Made by a program: the position numbers and the translations under genes
From: Paraburkholderia lycopersici
Lineage (GTDB): Bacteria > Pseudomonadota > Gammaproteobacteria > Burkholderiales > Burkholderiaceae
Direction of reading: 5' to 3'
NCBI RefSeq assembly: GCF_900096975.1
Contig: NZ_FMYQ01000028.1
Location: 46,758-110,757, forward strand
Length of the DNA: 64,000 nucleotides
The notes under the pieces: generated by a model
The model's database searches: none
Seen by the model: the letters and a program-made list of their open reading frames with translations, nothing else
What the model was told of the DNA's origin: nothing
Shown: piece after piece, positions 57,314 through 64,000 of the stretch
Position numbering within the stretch: the first letter of the stretch is position 1
Layout: each line of letters starts with the position of its first letter

Positions 57314-57893
57314 TCTTCCGGTAATCCAACGGCGTCACGGCGATGGAGAGGGGGGGTATTCCCGCTGGCACAGGACATACGTCCTCAGTCTGGACGCAGG
57401 TGAAACCGCGTGTCCCCCCCTTGCGCCGGACCGGCGAACCTCCCGATATTTCATTGGGTGCAATGCGACCCCGACACGTCCTCATTTTCGAATCCTTTTT
57501 TTCGCGCCTTGGCGTCTTTCATGTTGCGCGTTCATTAAAAGAACAAGGTCGTCGTGAGGCTATGGCCGATGTTTGCGTGGGCGCTGCTACCCGTTCGTTC
57601 AGGAGGCACCCCGTCAGGTCACGCGCGCAGATGGAGGCGCGTGACCTAAAAGAACTGGAATGGGAAGGCGTGGACCTGCGTACCTAAGGCAATAGCTATC
57701 CATCGGTACGATGGCTGCCCAGCGGCGTTTTCGCGGCGAAATATCAGCACAATTGCCAGCCCCAACATAGGTAACCGAGGTGACCTTGCTCCGGATAGTG
57801 ACTGAAACCGGCTCACGCCTGACCAGCAGGTCACCATCATGTTTTGTGCGGTGCACCTTAAGAGACCACGACGCGTGTGAACCATCCCTTGCT
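57314..57893. other. Left flank of the replication origin
   Basis: About 580 bases separating the decayed genes from the iteron array. A 114-codon frame at 57343-57687 has no motif or ribosome binding site and is not supported. A degenerate iteron-like sequence is at 57761-57776 on the minus strand. Confidence 0.35.
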
Positions 57894-58269
57894 CCCATAT
57901 CGGGTGACCTGAGATGGGTAACCGGAAATGGGAGATAACCTCGAACCATGGGCTCTTTTTTCTGGGAGCCCAAGCGGCCACGGGGCAAGGGAAGATTCGA
58001 GGTGCCATCTCCTCCGGCCGTCAAGAGCGCGGGCGATCCCATAAATAGCTACCTGTGATTTTGGCCAGGTCCCATATCTGGAGACCAGAGAGGGATTATT
58101 CCTTTAAAATTATGGTATTAGAGCTGTAACTGAATGTTGAATATTAGAAACCGCTAATCCAGGTGACGGTTTATGGTGCCGTCCAAGCCTTGGAAAACGG
58201 CTAAGGTAACCAGGAATGGGGTATCGAGGTTGGTGATCACTCACATCGAACAAGGTCCCCGTTTTTGGG

Positions 58270-58372
58270 AGACCTCTTTTTCATCGAACGCTGTTTTAGT
58301 GTTTACCTTTTACGCTTTAACATCTTTAGTAAACCTTTAGGAGTCTCAAACCCTTATCAGATAAGGCTTTGC
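58270..58372. other. AT-rich stretch, candidate DNA-unwinding element
   Basis: A clearly AT-rich segment (for example TTTACCTTTTACGCTTTAAC and TTTAGTAAACC) within an otherwise GC-rich replicon, lying among the iterons. A second, shorter AT-rich patch is at 58088-58155. Either could be the melting site. Confidence 0.5.
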
Positions 58373-58428
58373 GGCCGATTTGGTGGCTTGTTATGGGATT
58401 TGCGGCACCGGGTATGGGAGGTCTGGGC

Positions 58429-58480
58429 TGTGGATATGGGGAATCGGTAGCCAGGCATGGGGTACACAGGTTGTGGATAT
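58429..58480 (+). promoter_or_regulatory. Two DnaA-box-like sites
   Basis: TGTGGATAT occurs at 58429-58437 and 58472-58480, one mismatch from the DnaA box complement TGTGGATAA. They are 43 bases apart, the same spacing as nearby iteron pairs, and may recruit DnaA to the origin. Confidence 0.5.
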
Positions 58481-59201
58481 GGGGAGACGGTTGCTCTCTA
58501 TGGGAAAAACGCGAATTTGCTCACGGGTAGCCGTTTATGGGGGGCATCGAAGGTCTCCAGTTATGGGATGTTTCTCAGACCTGGAGCCTTTCGAGTCCAC
58601 TTCTCTGGTTGATTGAGGTCTCCAGTTATGGGAAATAGCTTGGGTAACCGGCTATGGTGGGTCTGTATCCGGTGGATGCCCGGCTCATTCAGTCGCCGGG
58701 CCGGGACCTCTACGAGGACTCTCGCTTTCCGAGCGGGGCCCTGAAGAAGGTAACTCTCTATGGGATCGAGCATGGGTTACCTGTTATGGGGAGATACGAG
58801 GACCATCTCGATTTGCGTTGTCGTATTTTGTCCTTCTGAAGGTAGCTAGTTTTGGGAAACCCTACAGGTCACCATTTATGGGAGGTTGTAGCGATCAGAA
58901 TCACGGCGGCGGGCACTCCGGTGCAATCCGGGCAAGACGGGGTAATTTCCCATTGCCGGGTACCTATTGGCGTGCATCTTTCTAAGTGAGTACTCACATT
59001 GGTGCTAATGGTTGCCGCTTATGGGATGAATTCGATCGCGGTGACAGGTAAAGGTCTCCGGCTATGGGAATTGCCGTCATGTTTGCGACGACTGCCTCAA
59101 GGGATTGCGAGGTGCTCCGCCTGGAAGGAAAGGTCAGTATGTCAATGCTCTTCGGGCTTGCGTGTCGTGTCGCGCCACAATTGTGTTCCCGGTCTTGAGT
59201 C

Positions 59202-59239
59202 ACCTGGTCGGTTGGTATACAGTTACCAACCGACCAGGT
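59202..59239. promoter_or_regulatory. Perfect 16-bp inverted repeat before repA (candidate operator)
   Basis: ACCTGGTCGGTTGGTA and its exact complement TACCAACCGACCAGGT, separated by TACAGT, end 20 bases before the repA start codon. Its position suits an autorepression operator or an mRNA hairpin masking translation initiation. Confidence 0.75.
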
Positions 59240-59259
59240 TTCCTTTCAACGTGGCTCAT

Positions 59260-60633
59260 ATGGCAAGAAAAAAGGCCGACGGCGGCGACGCCGACAAACA
59301 AGGTGCACTCGTATTTCAGCAAGGCCAGCCGCCTGACCTGTTCCGCAAGGCCGTCCCCGCAATTCACATCGCACCGAAGTCCGGGTCGATTAGCCTGCAG
59401 CAGCGCAAGATGTTCAGCTCGCTGATCAAGAACGCCATTCGTCAGGATTCTCTCGAAGCCGGCCGGTCGTCGTTCGAGATCACGATTTCGGCCCTTTCCC
59501 AGGACGTCGATCTGAACAGCAACAACACCGAATACGTCAAGGAAACGATCAACTCGCTCATCAGCACGGTCGTCAACTGGGACTACCTCACGCAGGACAA
59601 ACGGAGCATCTGGAAAGCGTCCGGTTTGCTCGCCGGCGCCGAACTCGAGCGATCGGTATTACGTTACACCTTCTCCGAGCAGATTCGCGGCGAACTGCTG
59701 AATCCCGAAATTTACGCGATGATCGACATGCGTATCACGCGTCAGTTCAGGAAGGCTCATTCGCTCGCGCTATGGGAGAACGTTGTCCGCTACGAGGCCG
59801 TGGGCATGACCGCGCGCTTTCCGCTTGCGACCCTGCGCGATCTGATCCTTGGGCAAGATACCTCGGCGCAGTCTTACAAGCTCTACAAGCAGTTCAAGAG
59901 CCGCGTACTGGTGCCGTGCATCAAGGAAGTGAACGAAATATCGGATCACACGTTCGAGCTAATCGAGCACAAGGTGGGACGCTCGGTCGTCGCCCTTCAA
60001 TTCCGTGTGACCCGCAAGCCGGAGACGGATCCCTCGCAGGAGTTGCGAGCAAGCGAGACACTGCTTATCGGCGAGATGTCGAAGTTCAGCGTTCCAGTTT
60101 CCGAGGCGCGCCGCCTGCTCAAGCAATACGGCGACGAGAAGATTCGCACGGCAGTTGCCTATACGGCGGCGCGCGTGGCACAAAAAAATGCTGCTCCGCT
60201 TGCGAATGTAGCGGCGTATTTCCGCAAGGCCCTTATGCAGGGCTATCAGTTGCCTGGTGCGAATGCCGCCGCTCCGGCCGCCGATGCGGGCCGCGCACGC
60301 GAAAGCCAGGATCAGGTCAAGGACCGCTACATTGCCGCGAAGATCAGCGAGGCGCGTGCCTACTTCAATGAACTCGAATACGACGATCAGACGGCGCTGA
60401 TCAAGCGTTACAACGACACGGTCGGCATGGACAAGCTCAAGGTGTCGACTGCTAAAGTGCCGAGCAAGATGGCGTCGACGAACTTCTTCCGCTGGGTGGT
60501 GCTCGATACGTGGGGTCAGCCGACCGCTGCCGATCTGCTCGAATTCCTGTTGAGTGGTCAACAGGCGCCGGCGGGGAGTGAAGGTCTGCCGGCTGCGGAA
60601 GTCGAGTTCGCATTGAAGGCGCGGGACGAGTGA
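59260..60633 (+). CDS. repA: Replication initiator protein (Rep_3-like) of the secondary replicon
   Basis: 457 residues of the plasmid-type replication initiator superfamily with winged-helix domains. Recognisable parts are SISLQQRKMFSSLIKNAIRQ, DLNSNNTEYVKETINSLISTVVNWDYL, ELLNPEIYAMIDMRITRQFRKAHSLALWENVVRYEAVGMT and the conserved helix LILGQDTSAQSYKLYKQFKSRVLVPCIKEVNEISDHTFELIEHKVGRSVVALQF. It should bind the upstream iterons and start replication. The ATG at 59260 (MARKKADGG) is chosen because the longer frame runs through the operator and iterons. The Shine-Dalgarno is weak, as expected for a tightly limited initiator. Similar genes sit at the second-chromosome origins of Burkholderia. 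Confidence 0.9.
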   Translation: MARKKADGGDADKQGALVFQQGQPPDLFRKAVPAIHIAPKSGSISLQQRKMFSSLIKNAIRQDSLEAGRSSFEITISALSQDVDLNSNNTEYVKETINSLISTVVNWDYLTQDKRSIWKASGLLAGAELERSVLRYTFSEQIRGELLNPEIYAMIDMRITRQFRKAHSLALWENVVRYEAVGMTARFPLATLRDLILGQDTSAQSYKLYKQFKSRVLVPCIKEVNEISDHTFELIEHKVGRSVVALQFRVTRKPETDPSQELRASETLLIGEMSKFSVPVSEARRLLKQYGDEKIRTAVAYTAARVAQKNAAPLANVAAYFRKALMQGYQLPGANAAAPAADAGRARESQDQVKDRYIAAKISEARAYFNELEYDDQTALIKRYNDTVGMDKLKVSTAKVPSKMASTNFFRWVVLDTWGQPTAADLLEFLLSGQQAPAGSEGLPAAEVEFALKARDE

Positions 60634-60653
60634 GATTGATGACCGAAAGAAAC

Positions 60654-60676
60654 AGCGGCTTCGGCCGCTTTTTTTT
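60654..60676 (+). terminator. Intrinsic terminator of repA
   Basis: AGCGGC-TTCG-GCCGCT followed by eight T residues, 20 bases after the repA stop codon. The stable TTCG tetraloop is typical of bacterial terminators. Confidence 0.92.
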
Positions 60677-60898
60677 GAGGAGCGATTCCTTTAGGATTCG
60701 ACCAAAAATACTTGGGGATTTATCCAAATATAACGATAAAGCAATTATGGGTAAAAATAAATTCCCGACTATATGGCTTTAGCCGATTTTCAGTTCTGCT
60801 GCGACTTGTGAATTCAGACGGCTCCCCTGTTCGCGACGACTCAATGGCGGATGTCCGAATTTGCGGAGGTAAACTTTGCATGGGACGATGGCTGTAGT

Positions 60899-60914
60899 CT
60901 CTCCACGTGGAGAG
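60899..60914. repeat. parS-like site 1
   Basis: Perfect 16-bp palindrome CTCTCCACGTGGAGAG. It carries the common core TCTCCACGTGGAGA shared by all five sites between repA and parA. Confidence 0.85.
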
Positions 60915-61068
60915 TCGGCGCATGGTACGAATCACCGGTTCGCCTCGGCAAGAATGCAGCATTCCGCCGTCGTAAGCGCGACATGGAACGCCTCTCCCTA
61001 CGCGTCATCGCCCCTTTCACAGGTTTCATTCAGTTCGCTCAAGAGATAAATTCAAATGGCCGCCGACG

Positions 61069-61086
61069 AATCTTCACGTGGAGATT
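61069..61086. repeat. parS-like site 2 (one mismatch)
   Basis: AATCTTCACGTGGAGATT, identical to site 3 except for T instead of C in the left arm. Confidence 0.8.
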
Positions 61087-61143
61087 GCCGGAGCATCGTC
61101 TGGCAAGCTTCCAGATCGTCGGAGACGGAAGCATTGAACCAGT

Positions 61144-61163
61144 GAATCTCCACGTGGAGATTC
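61144..61163. repeat. parS-like site 3
   Basis: Perfect 20-bp palindrome centred on CACGTG with arms extended to GAATCTC/GAGATTC. Confidence 0.85.
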
Positions 61164-61330
61164 GTTGAGGCGGCGGCGTTAGCCTCGGCGACTTCAGCAC
61201 ACATCATTCCCTTTCGCGACTATCTGGTAACGCTAATGCATCTCTTGTAGTCATACACGCCTCAAACATCATCACAAGGATGACGATCCAGCTTGAATAC
61301 TGGGTCAGCATTTTCTGACCTTGCACGACG

Positions 61331-61358
61331 CACGTAATCTCCACGTGGAGATTACGTG
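61331..61358. repeat. parS-like site 4, extended 28-bp palindrome
   Basis: The parS core lies inside a perfect 28-bp palindrome; the outer arms CACGTAA/TTACGTG themselves add outer CACGTA-type sequences. It is the most symmetrical of the five. Confidence 0.85.
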
Positions 61359-61534
61359 TTCTTCCGCGAACGCTGACGGGAACAAGGGGGGCAGTCCCAG
61401 TCGCAATAAAGCGTTGCACTCCACTACTCAGTTCTTATCCGTTCGGTCATCTGGTTGTGAACAGACAACGTCTGTGACAGAAATCCTAGAATTTACTTTA
61501 AGTTACCGCTAGACTGCCGAGTGACTTGCTGAAG

Positions 61535-61548
61535 TCTCCACGTGGAGA
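61535..61548. repeat. parS-like site 5
   Basis: TCTCCACGTGGAGA, 44 bases before the parA start codon, where bound ParB could also affect parAB transcription. Confidence 0.85.
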
Positions 61549-61592
61549 GTGCCGGAGACTCATCCGCTGTTGAACATTGCATGGAGAAACGA

Positions 61593-62279
61593 ATGGGACT
61601 CGTGATAGCCGTAGCGAACCAAAAGGGTGGGGTTGGCAAAACAACCACCAGCATGAATCTGGCTGGGGCATTTCAGGCTGAAGGCTATAAGGTCTATGTC
61701 GCCGACGCCGATGGCCAGCAATCATGTATGAGCTGGTGCGCAGCATCGGGTCCCGAAACGCCCCTGCCGTTCCGGGTCGGCAGTATTCACAAGCTTGAGA
61801 AAATGATCGGGCCGGAGATCGCGGCACTGGCCAATGACTATGACGTCGTGATCGTCGACTGTCCTCCCAACATTAACGATCTTACTACCGCCCGCGTCCT
61901 CGCCGTTGCCGACGCCACCGTTATACCGACCGATGCATCGCCTATCGACATCTGGAGTAGCGAAGGGATGATGGAACTGGTCGAGCGCACCCGGGTTGCT
62001 AATCCAGCCGGAAAGTTTGCGATTTTGCTAAATAAGTCTAATTCGAAGACCTTGCTGCATACGCAGATGAGCGCCATCCTCGCGGAGAGCAACGTCCGCG
62101 TATTCGCATCTGCCATCAAGCAACGCGAACTCTATCGCCAGACGGCGGCGCTCGGCCGCACGGTTTTCGACGTACGCGGTATCCGCGGGGCGAAGATCGC
62201 GAAGGACGAGATCAGCGCGGTTTACAACGAGATCATTGCGCTGGTTCAGGAAGAAGAGGAGATCGTCGATGGCCGCTAA
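61593..62279 (+). CDS. parA: Chromosome-partition ATPase ParA
   Basis: 228 residues with the deviant Walker A KGGVGKTT (residues 11-18), Walker A' region VIVDCPP and the ParA/MinD fold. It moves ParB-parS complexes by ATP-dependent binding to nucleoid DNA. No N-terminal HTH is present, so it is of the short kind and is unlikely to repress its own promoter by that means. The ATG at 61593 has GGAG 6 bases upstream. An ATG at 61581 is possible. It overlaps parB by 11 bases. Confidence 0.95.
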   Translation: MGLVIAVANQKGGVGKTTTSMNLAGAFQAEGYKVYVADADGQQSCMSWCAASGPETPLPFRVGSIHKLEKMIGPEIAALANDYDVVIVDCPPNINDLTTARVLAVADATVIPTDASPIDIWSSEGMMELVERTRVANPAGKFAILLNKSNSKTLLHTQMSAILAESNVRVFASAIKQRELYRQTAALGRTVFDVRGIRGAKIAKDEISAVYNEIIALVQEEEEIVDGR

Positions 62280-63291
62280 GCTCAATTTCACCAGCAAGGT
62301 CCGCGCAGGCATGGCTGCCGAGCGTGTTTCGGCAGGCGAGCGGCTTGCCGAAGCCGATGTCGTCAATATCGCGCACCGCGACGCTGGGGCGCCAGGCGCC
62401 GCAGTCAGCCCGGCCGTCGCGCCGACGGAAAGCGAAGCGCCGCTGTCCCTGCATGCCGTTCGAAAAATTCCCGTCGAAGACGTCGTTTCCAATCCGTACA
62501 ACCCGCGTGCGTTCTACAGCGCCGAGACGATCGACGAACTTGCTGGGAGCTTTGCCACGCAAGGGCAGATCACCCCGATCCTTGTTACGAAGCTCGCGGC
62601 CTTTCCCGGCCAATATGTGATCGTCGACGGCGAGCGGCGCATTCGCGCTGCTCGCTCGCGCGGCGACAAATTCATCGATGCCGATATCCGCGAGGGTCTC
62701 GACAACCAGAATCTGTACCTGCGTGCCTATCACGCCAACAAGGAGCGTGAGGAGCAGACGGTATTCGACGACGCGCTCGCGTGGAAAAAGCTGCTCGACG
62801 ATCGCGTCTATGTCGATCAGGTGGAACTGGGTGTCGCAGTCGGGGAAGATCCGAAGCACATCAGCAAGGTGATTTCGCTTACGTCGCTGCCCCCGTATCT
62901 GCTCCAGCGAATGGCGCAGAACGGCAGGGATATCGGCCTCGGACATGCCTACAACATCAAGCTGATTTTCGACCGCGCTGGCGCAACGGTCGCCGAGCAT
63001 TGGCTCCAGCAGGCGATAGAAGGAAAGGCGAGTGTGCGCAAGCTCGAGGCGGCGGCTTCGGCGGAAGCGGGGGCGCGTCGTGTTGGGCCGCGCCGCACGC
63101 ATTACCAGTCGCGCGTTCAGTTCAATCGTCCAGACGGCGTAGCACTGGGCGAGTTGAAGCTGTTCGGCGACGGTAGAGCGGAGCTGAGTCTGAAGGGTAT
63201 CGCTCCCGCCGATCAGCAGCGGTTGGCTGAGCGCGTAAAGGCTGTAGTCGAGCAGTGGGCCTCCGAAATGGATGGATCAGACACGGCCTGA
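62269..63291 (+). CDS. parB: Chromosome-partition protein ParB
   Basis: 340 residues. The N-terminal ParB/Spo0J nuclease-like domain has VSNPYNPRAFYSAETIDELAGSFATQGQITPILV and VDGERRIRAARSRGD. A central HTH region (DQVELGVAVGEDPKHISKVISLTSLPPYLLQRM) and a C-terminal dimerisation part follow. It binds the parS sites upstream of parA and spreads. GAGGAG lies 7 bases before the ATG, inside parA. Closely related genes partition the second chromosome of Burkholderia species. Confidence 0.95.
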   Translation: MAAKLNFTSKVRAGMAAERVSAGERLAEADVVNIAHRDAGAPGAAVSPAVAPTESEAPLSLHAVRKIPVEDVVSNPYNPRAFYSAETIDELAGSFATQGQITPILVTKLAAFPGQYVIVDGERRIRAARSRGDKFIDADIREGLDNQNLYLRAYHANKEREEQTVFDDALAWKKLLDDRVYVDQVELGVAVGEDPKHISKVISLTSLPPYLLQRMAQNGRDIGLGHAYNIKLIFDRAGATVAEHWLQQAIEGKASVRKLEAAASAEAGARRVGPRRTHYQSRVQFNRPDGVALGELKLFGDGRAELSLKGIAPADQQRLAERVKAVVEQWASEMDGSDTA

Positions 63292-63317
63292 ACCTCGCGG
63301 ATCGTGGTGAGACGGGG

Positions 63318-63338
63318 GCGTCTTCGGACGCTCTTTTT
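63318..63338 (+). terminator. Intrinsic terminator of parAB
   Basis: GCGTC-TTCG-GACGC followed by TCTTTTT, 26 bases after the parB stop codon. Confidence 0.85.
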
Positions 63339-63640
63339 GTTGCCGTGTGCGAGCCCATCGGCACATGGCGGAGGGCAGGGTCGAAACCGTGAAACAGCGA
63401 TGAGATGGCGGAAGAAGCGGGATAGTGCTTTAAAAACAAATGATTACTGTCAATTTCCTAGAATGTTTCACGAAAACTGGTGGGCAAATGAGGGTTAAAT
63501 CGTGACTTGGATACCTCCGATCATGCCGTTATCGAGTTCCACTCTAAAAAGTAGCAAATAATACGTAATTTGTAATTCATTTCTCACGGCGAGAGTCCGC
63601 GCAATTGACAGAACCCACTATTCCAGGTCATTCTTGTTGA
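63339..63640. other. Intergenic region between parAB and the ilvA leader
   Basis: About 300 bases, AT-rich between 63430 and 63580. It should hold the ilvA promoter: a TTGACA hexamer is at 63605-63610, but the best -10 partner (CATTCT) is poor. No gene was recognised. Confidence 0.4.
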
Positions 63641-63703
63641 ATGAACTGTCGCCCCTTCACGATTGCGCTGATTATTCGCACCATTCAACGAATGGTGGGT
63701 TAG
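63641..63703 (+). CDS. Candidate ilvA leader peptide
   Basis: A 20-residue ORF (MNCRPFTIALIIRTIQRMVG) containing four isoleucines, two threonines, one leucine and one valine. All four Ile codons are ATT, although ATC predominates in neighbouring genes. It ends 26 bases before an intrinsic terminator and 94 bases before ilvA. No good Shine-Dalgarno is present (an AGG lies 13 bases upstream). It could be leaderless if transcription starts at the TTGACA-linked promoter. Regulatory role inferred from the adjoining hairpins. Confidence 0.6.
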   Translation: MNCRPFTIALIIRTIQRMVG

Positions 63704-63754
63704 CGTACGTCTTGCAACAGTGACAACAACCCGCCCCCAAGAGGCGGGTTTTTT
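63679..63754 (+). promoter_or_regulatory. Candidate transcription attenuator of ilvA
   Basis: Three competing pairings are visible. The pause hairpin CACCATTC/GAATGGTG (63679-63697) covers the last Ile codons of the leader ORF. The terminator AACCCGCC/GGCGGGTT (63728-63750) has a T-run to 63754. An antiterminator pairs GGTGGGTT (63694-63701) with AACCCGCC (63728-63735), with one G-U pair. Stalling at Ile codons would favour the antiterminator and allow ilvA transcription. Confidence 0.65.
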
Positions 63755-63797
63755 GTTTCCGCCTCCTGGCCAAATGAAAGTGAGTACAGGAGCCGTC

Positions 63798-64000
63798 ATG
63801 CAGGTGCATCAAAATCTTCCCGCCGACCAAACAACTGAAGCATTAGAAGAAACCGCAGCCGCGCAGACGCGACGCGACGAGAACGACTATCTCAGGGAGA
63901 TTCTGACCGCCCGCGTCTACGACGTGGCCCGCGAGACCGAGCTCGAGCGCGCGCCGAACCTCTCGGCGCGCCTGCGCAACCCCGTCTTCCTCAAGCGCGA
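63798..64000 (+). CDS. ilvA: Threonine ammonia-lyase, biosynthetic (5' part)
   Basis: The first 67 codons of IlvA, cut by the window end. After a variable N-terminus the sequence YLREILTARVYDVARETELERAPNLSARLRNPVFLKRE matches the start of biosynthetic threonine deaminase, leading into the PLP-lysine region. The enzyme makes 2-oxobutanoate, the first committed step of isoleucine synthesis. AGGAG lies 6 bases before the ATG. An Ile-rich leader ORF and terminator lie just upstream. Confidence 0.9.
   Translation, partial: MQVHQNLPADQTTEALEETAAAQTRRDENDYLREILTARVYDVARETELERAPNLSARLRNPVFLKR

Larger units (their letters stand above)
57894..59068. repeat. Iteron array of the replication origin
   Basis: At least 19 copies of a 16-bp repeat with consensus GGTNNCNNNNTATGGG. 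Plus-strand starts: 57917, 58205, 58254, 58382, 58446, 58489, 58526, 58552, 58617, 58643, 58749, 58775, 58841, 58867, 59010, 59053. Minus-strand copies: 57894-57909, 58038-58053, 58071-58086. Weaker copies lie at 58425 and 58468. Rep-type initiators bind such repeats to open the origin and to limit copy number. The densest part ends about 190 bases before the repA start. Confidence 0.92.

Noticed and set aside
57343..57687. 114-codon frame left of the origin
   Set aside because: No Shine-Dalgarno, no motif, low-complexity Arg content and neighbouring pseudogenes; not reported as a gene.
46326..58000. Search for insertion sequences or integrase genes that would explain the broken genes
   Set aside because: No transposase, integrase, terminal inverted repeats or tRNA attachment site could be recognised; the decay seems to come from deletions and indels.
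63463..63476. TGTTTCACGAAAAC, similar to half of the universal parS
   Set aside because: The right half is not complementary, so the palindrome required for ParB binding is absent. The five real sites have a different core.

Overview
The window is high-GC DNA with dense, Shine-Dalgarno-preceded genes typical of the Burkholderia / Paraburkholderia / Caballeronia group. It holds the replication and partition region of a large secondary replicon: a Rep-type initiator with an iteron array (57.9-60.6 kb), a cluster of five parS-like palindromes (60.9-61.55 kb) and parA-parB (61.6-63.3 kb). Housekeeping genes (icd, ilvD, the start of ilvA) sit on the same molecule, which suggests a second chromosome or chromid rather than a dispensable plasmid.

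Layout. 0-9 kb: alpha/beta hydrolase, a MarR repressor with a small membrane protein (two matching operators), monomeric isocitrate dehydrogenase, dihydroxy-acid dehydratase, a phospholipase C/acid phosphatase-type phosphoesterase and a CynR-like LysR regulator. 9.4-20.6 kb: nitrate assimilation. nirB-nirD and a fused nitrate reductase/CysJ-like flavoprotein form one operon. The divergent siroheme gene cobA follows, then a soluble nitrate-sensor-like gene overlapping the transporter narK. Both nitrate operons start at sigma-54-type promoters and carry leaders with two AACGnn hexaloop hairpins followed by an intrinsic terminator. This is the signature of ANTAR (NasT/NasR) antitermination. 20.9-26.8 kb: a livFGMH-type ABC operon with two paralogous binding proteins. 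27.4-38.3 kb: a KfrA-like coiled-coil protein, a lipoprotein phosphoesterase, a di-heme peroxidase, a frameshifted GGDEF/EAL protein and a chemoreceptor. 38.3-46.3 kb: LysR, a long acyl-CoA dehydrogenase and a second liv operon.

46.4-57.3 kb is an accessory zone with many broken genes. It has fused AKR and SDR remnants, exbB with a truncated exbD, ugpB with an in-frame amber codon, and HPP-CBS and MFS remnants. Intact genes lie among them: an acyltransferase, an RraA / isochorismatase-like / double-domain H-NS cluster, and a yybP-ykoY (Mn2+) riboswitch upstream of an Na+/Ca2+-exchanger-family transporter. The break-up is greatest just left of the replication origin.

The right end carries the 5' part of ilvA. 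It is preceded by a short Ile-rich leader ORF and mutually exclusive hairpins that look like a classical translation-coupled attenuator. The best candidates for under-described biology are this ilvA attenuator, the paired ANTAR leaders feeding a soluble nitrate-sensor-like protein, and the geometrically ordered iteron array with its operator palindrome.
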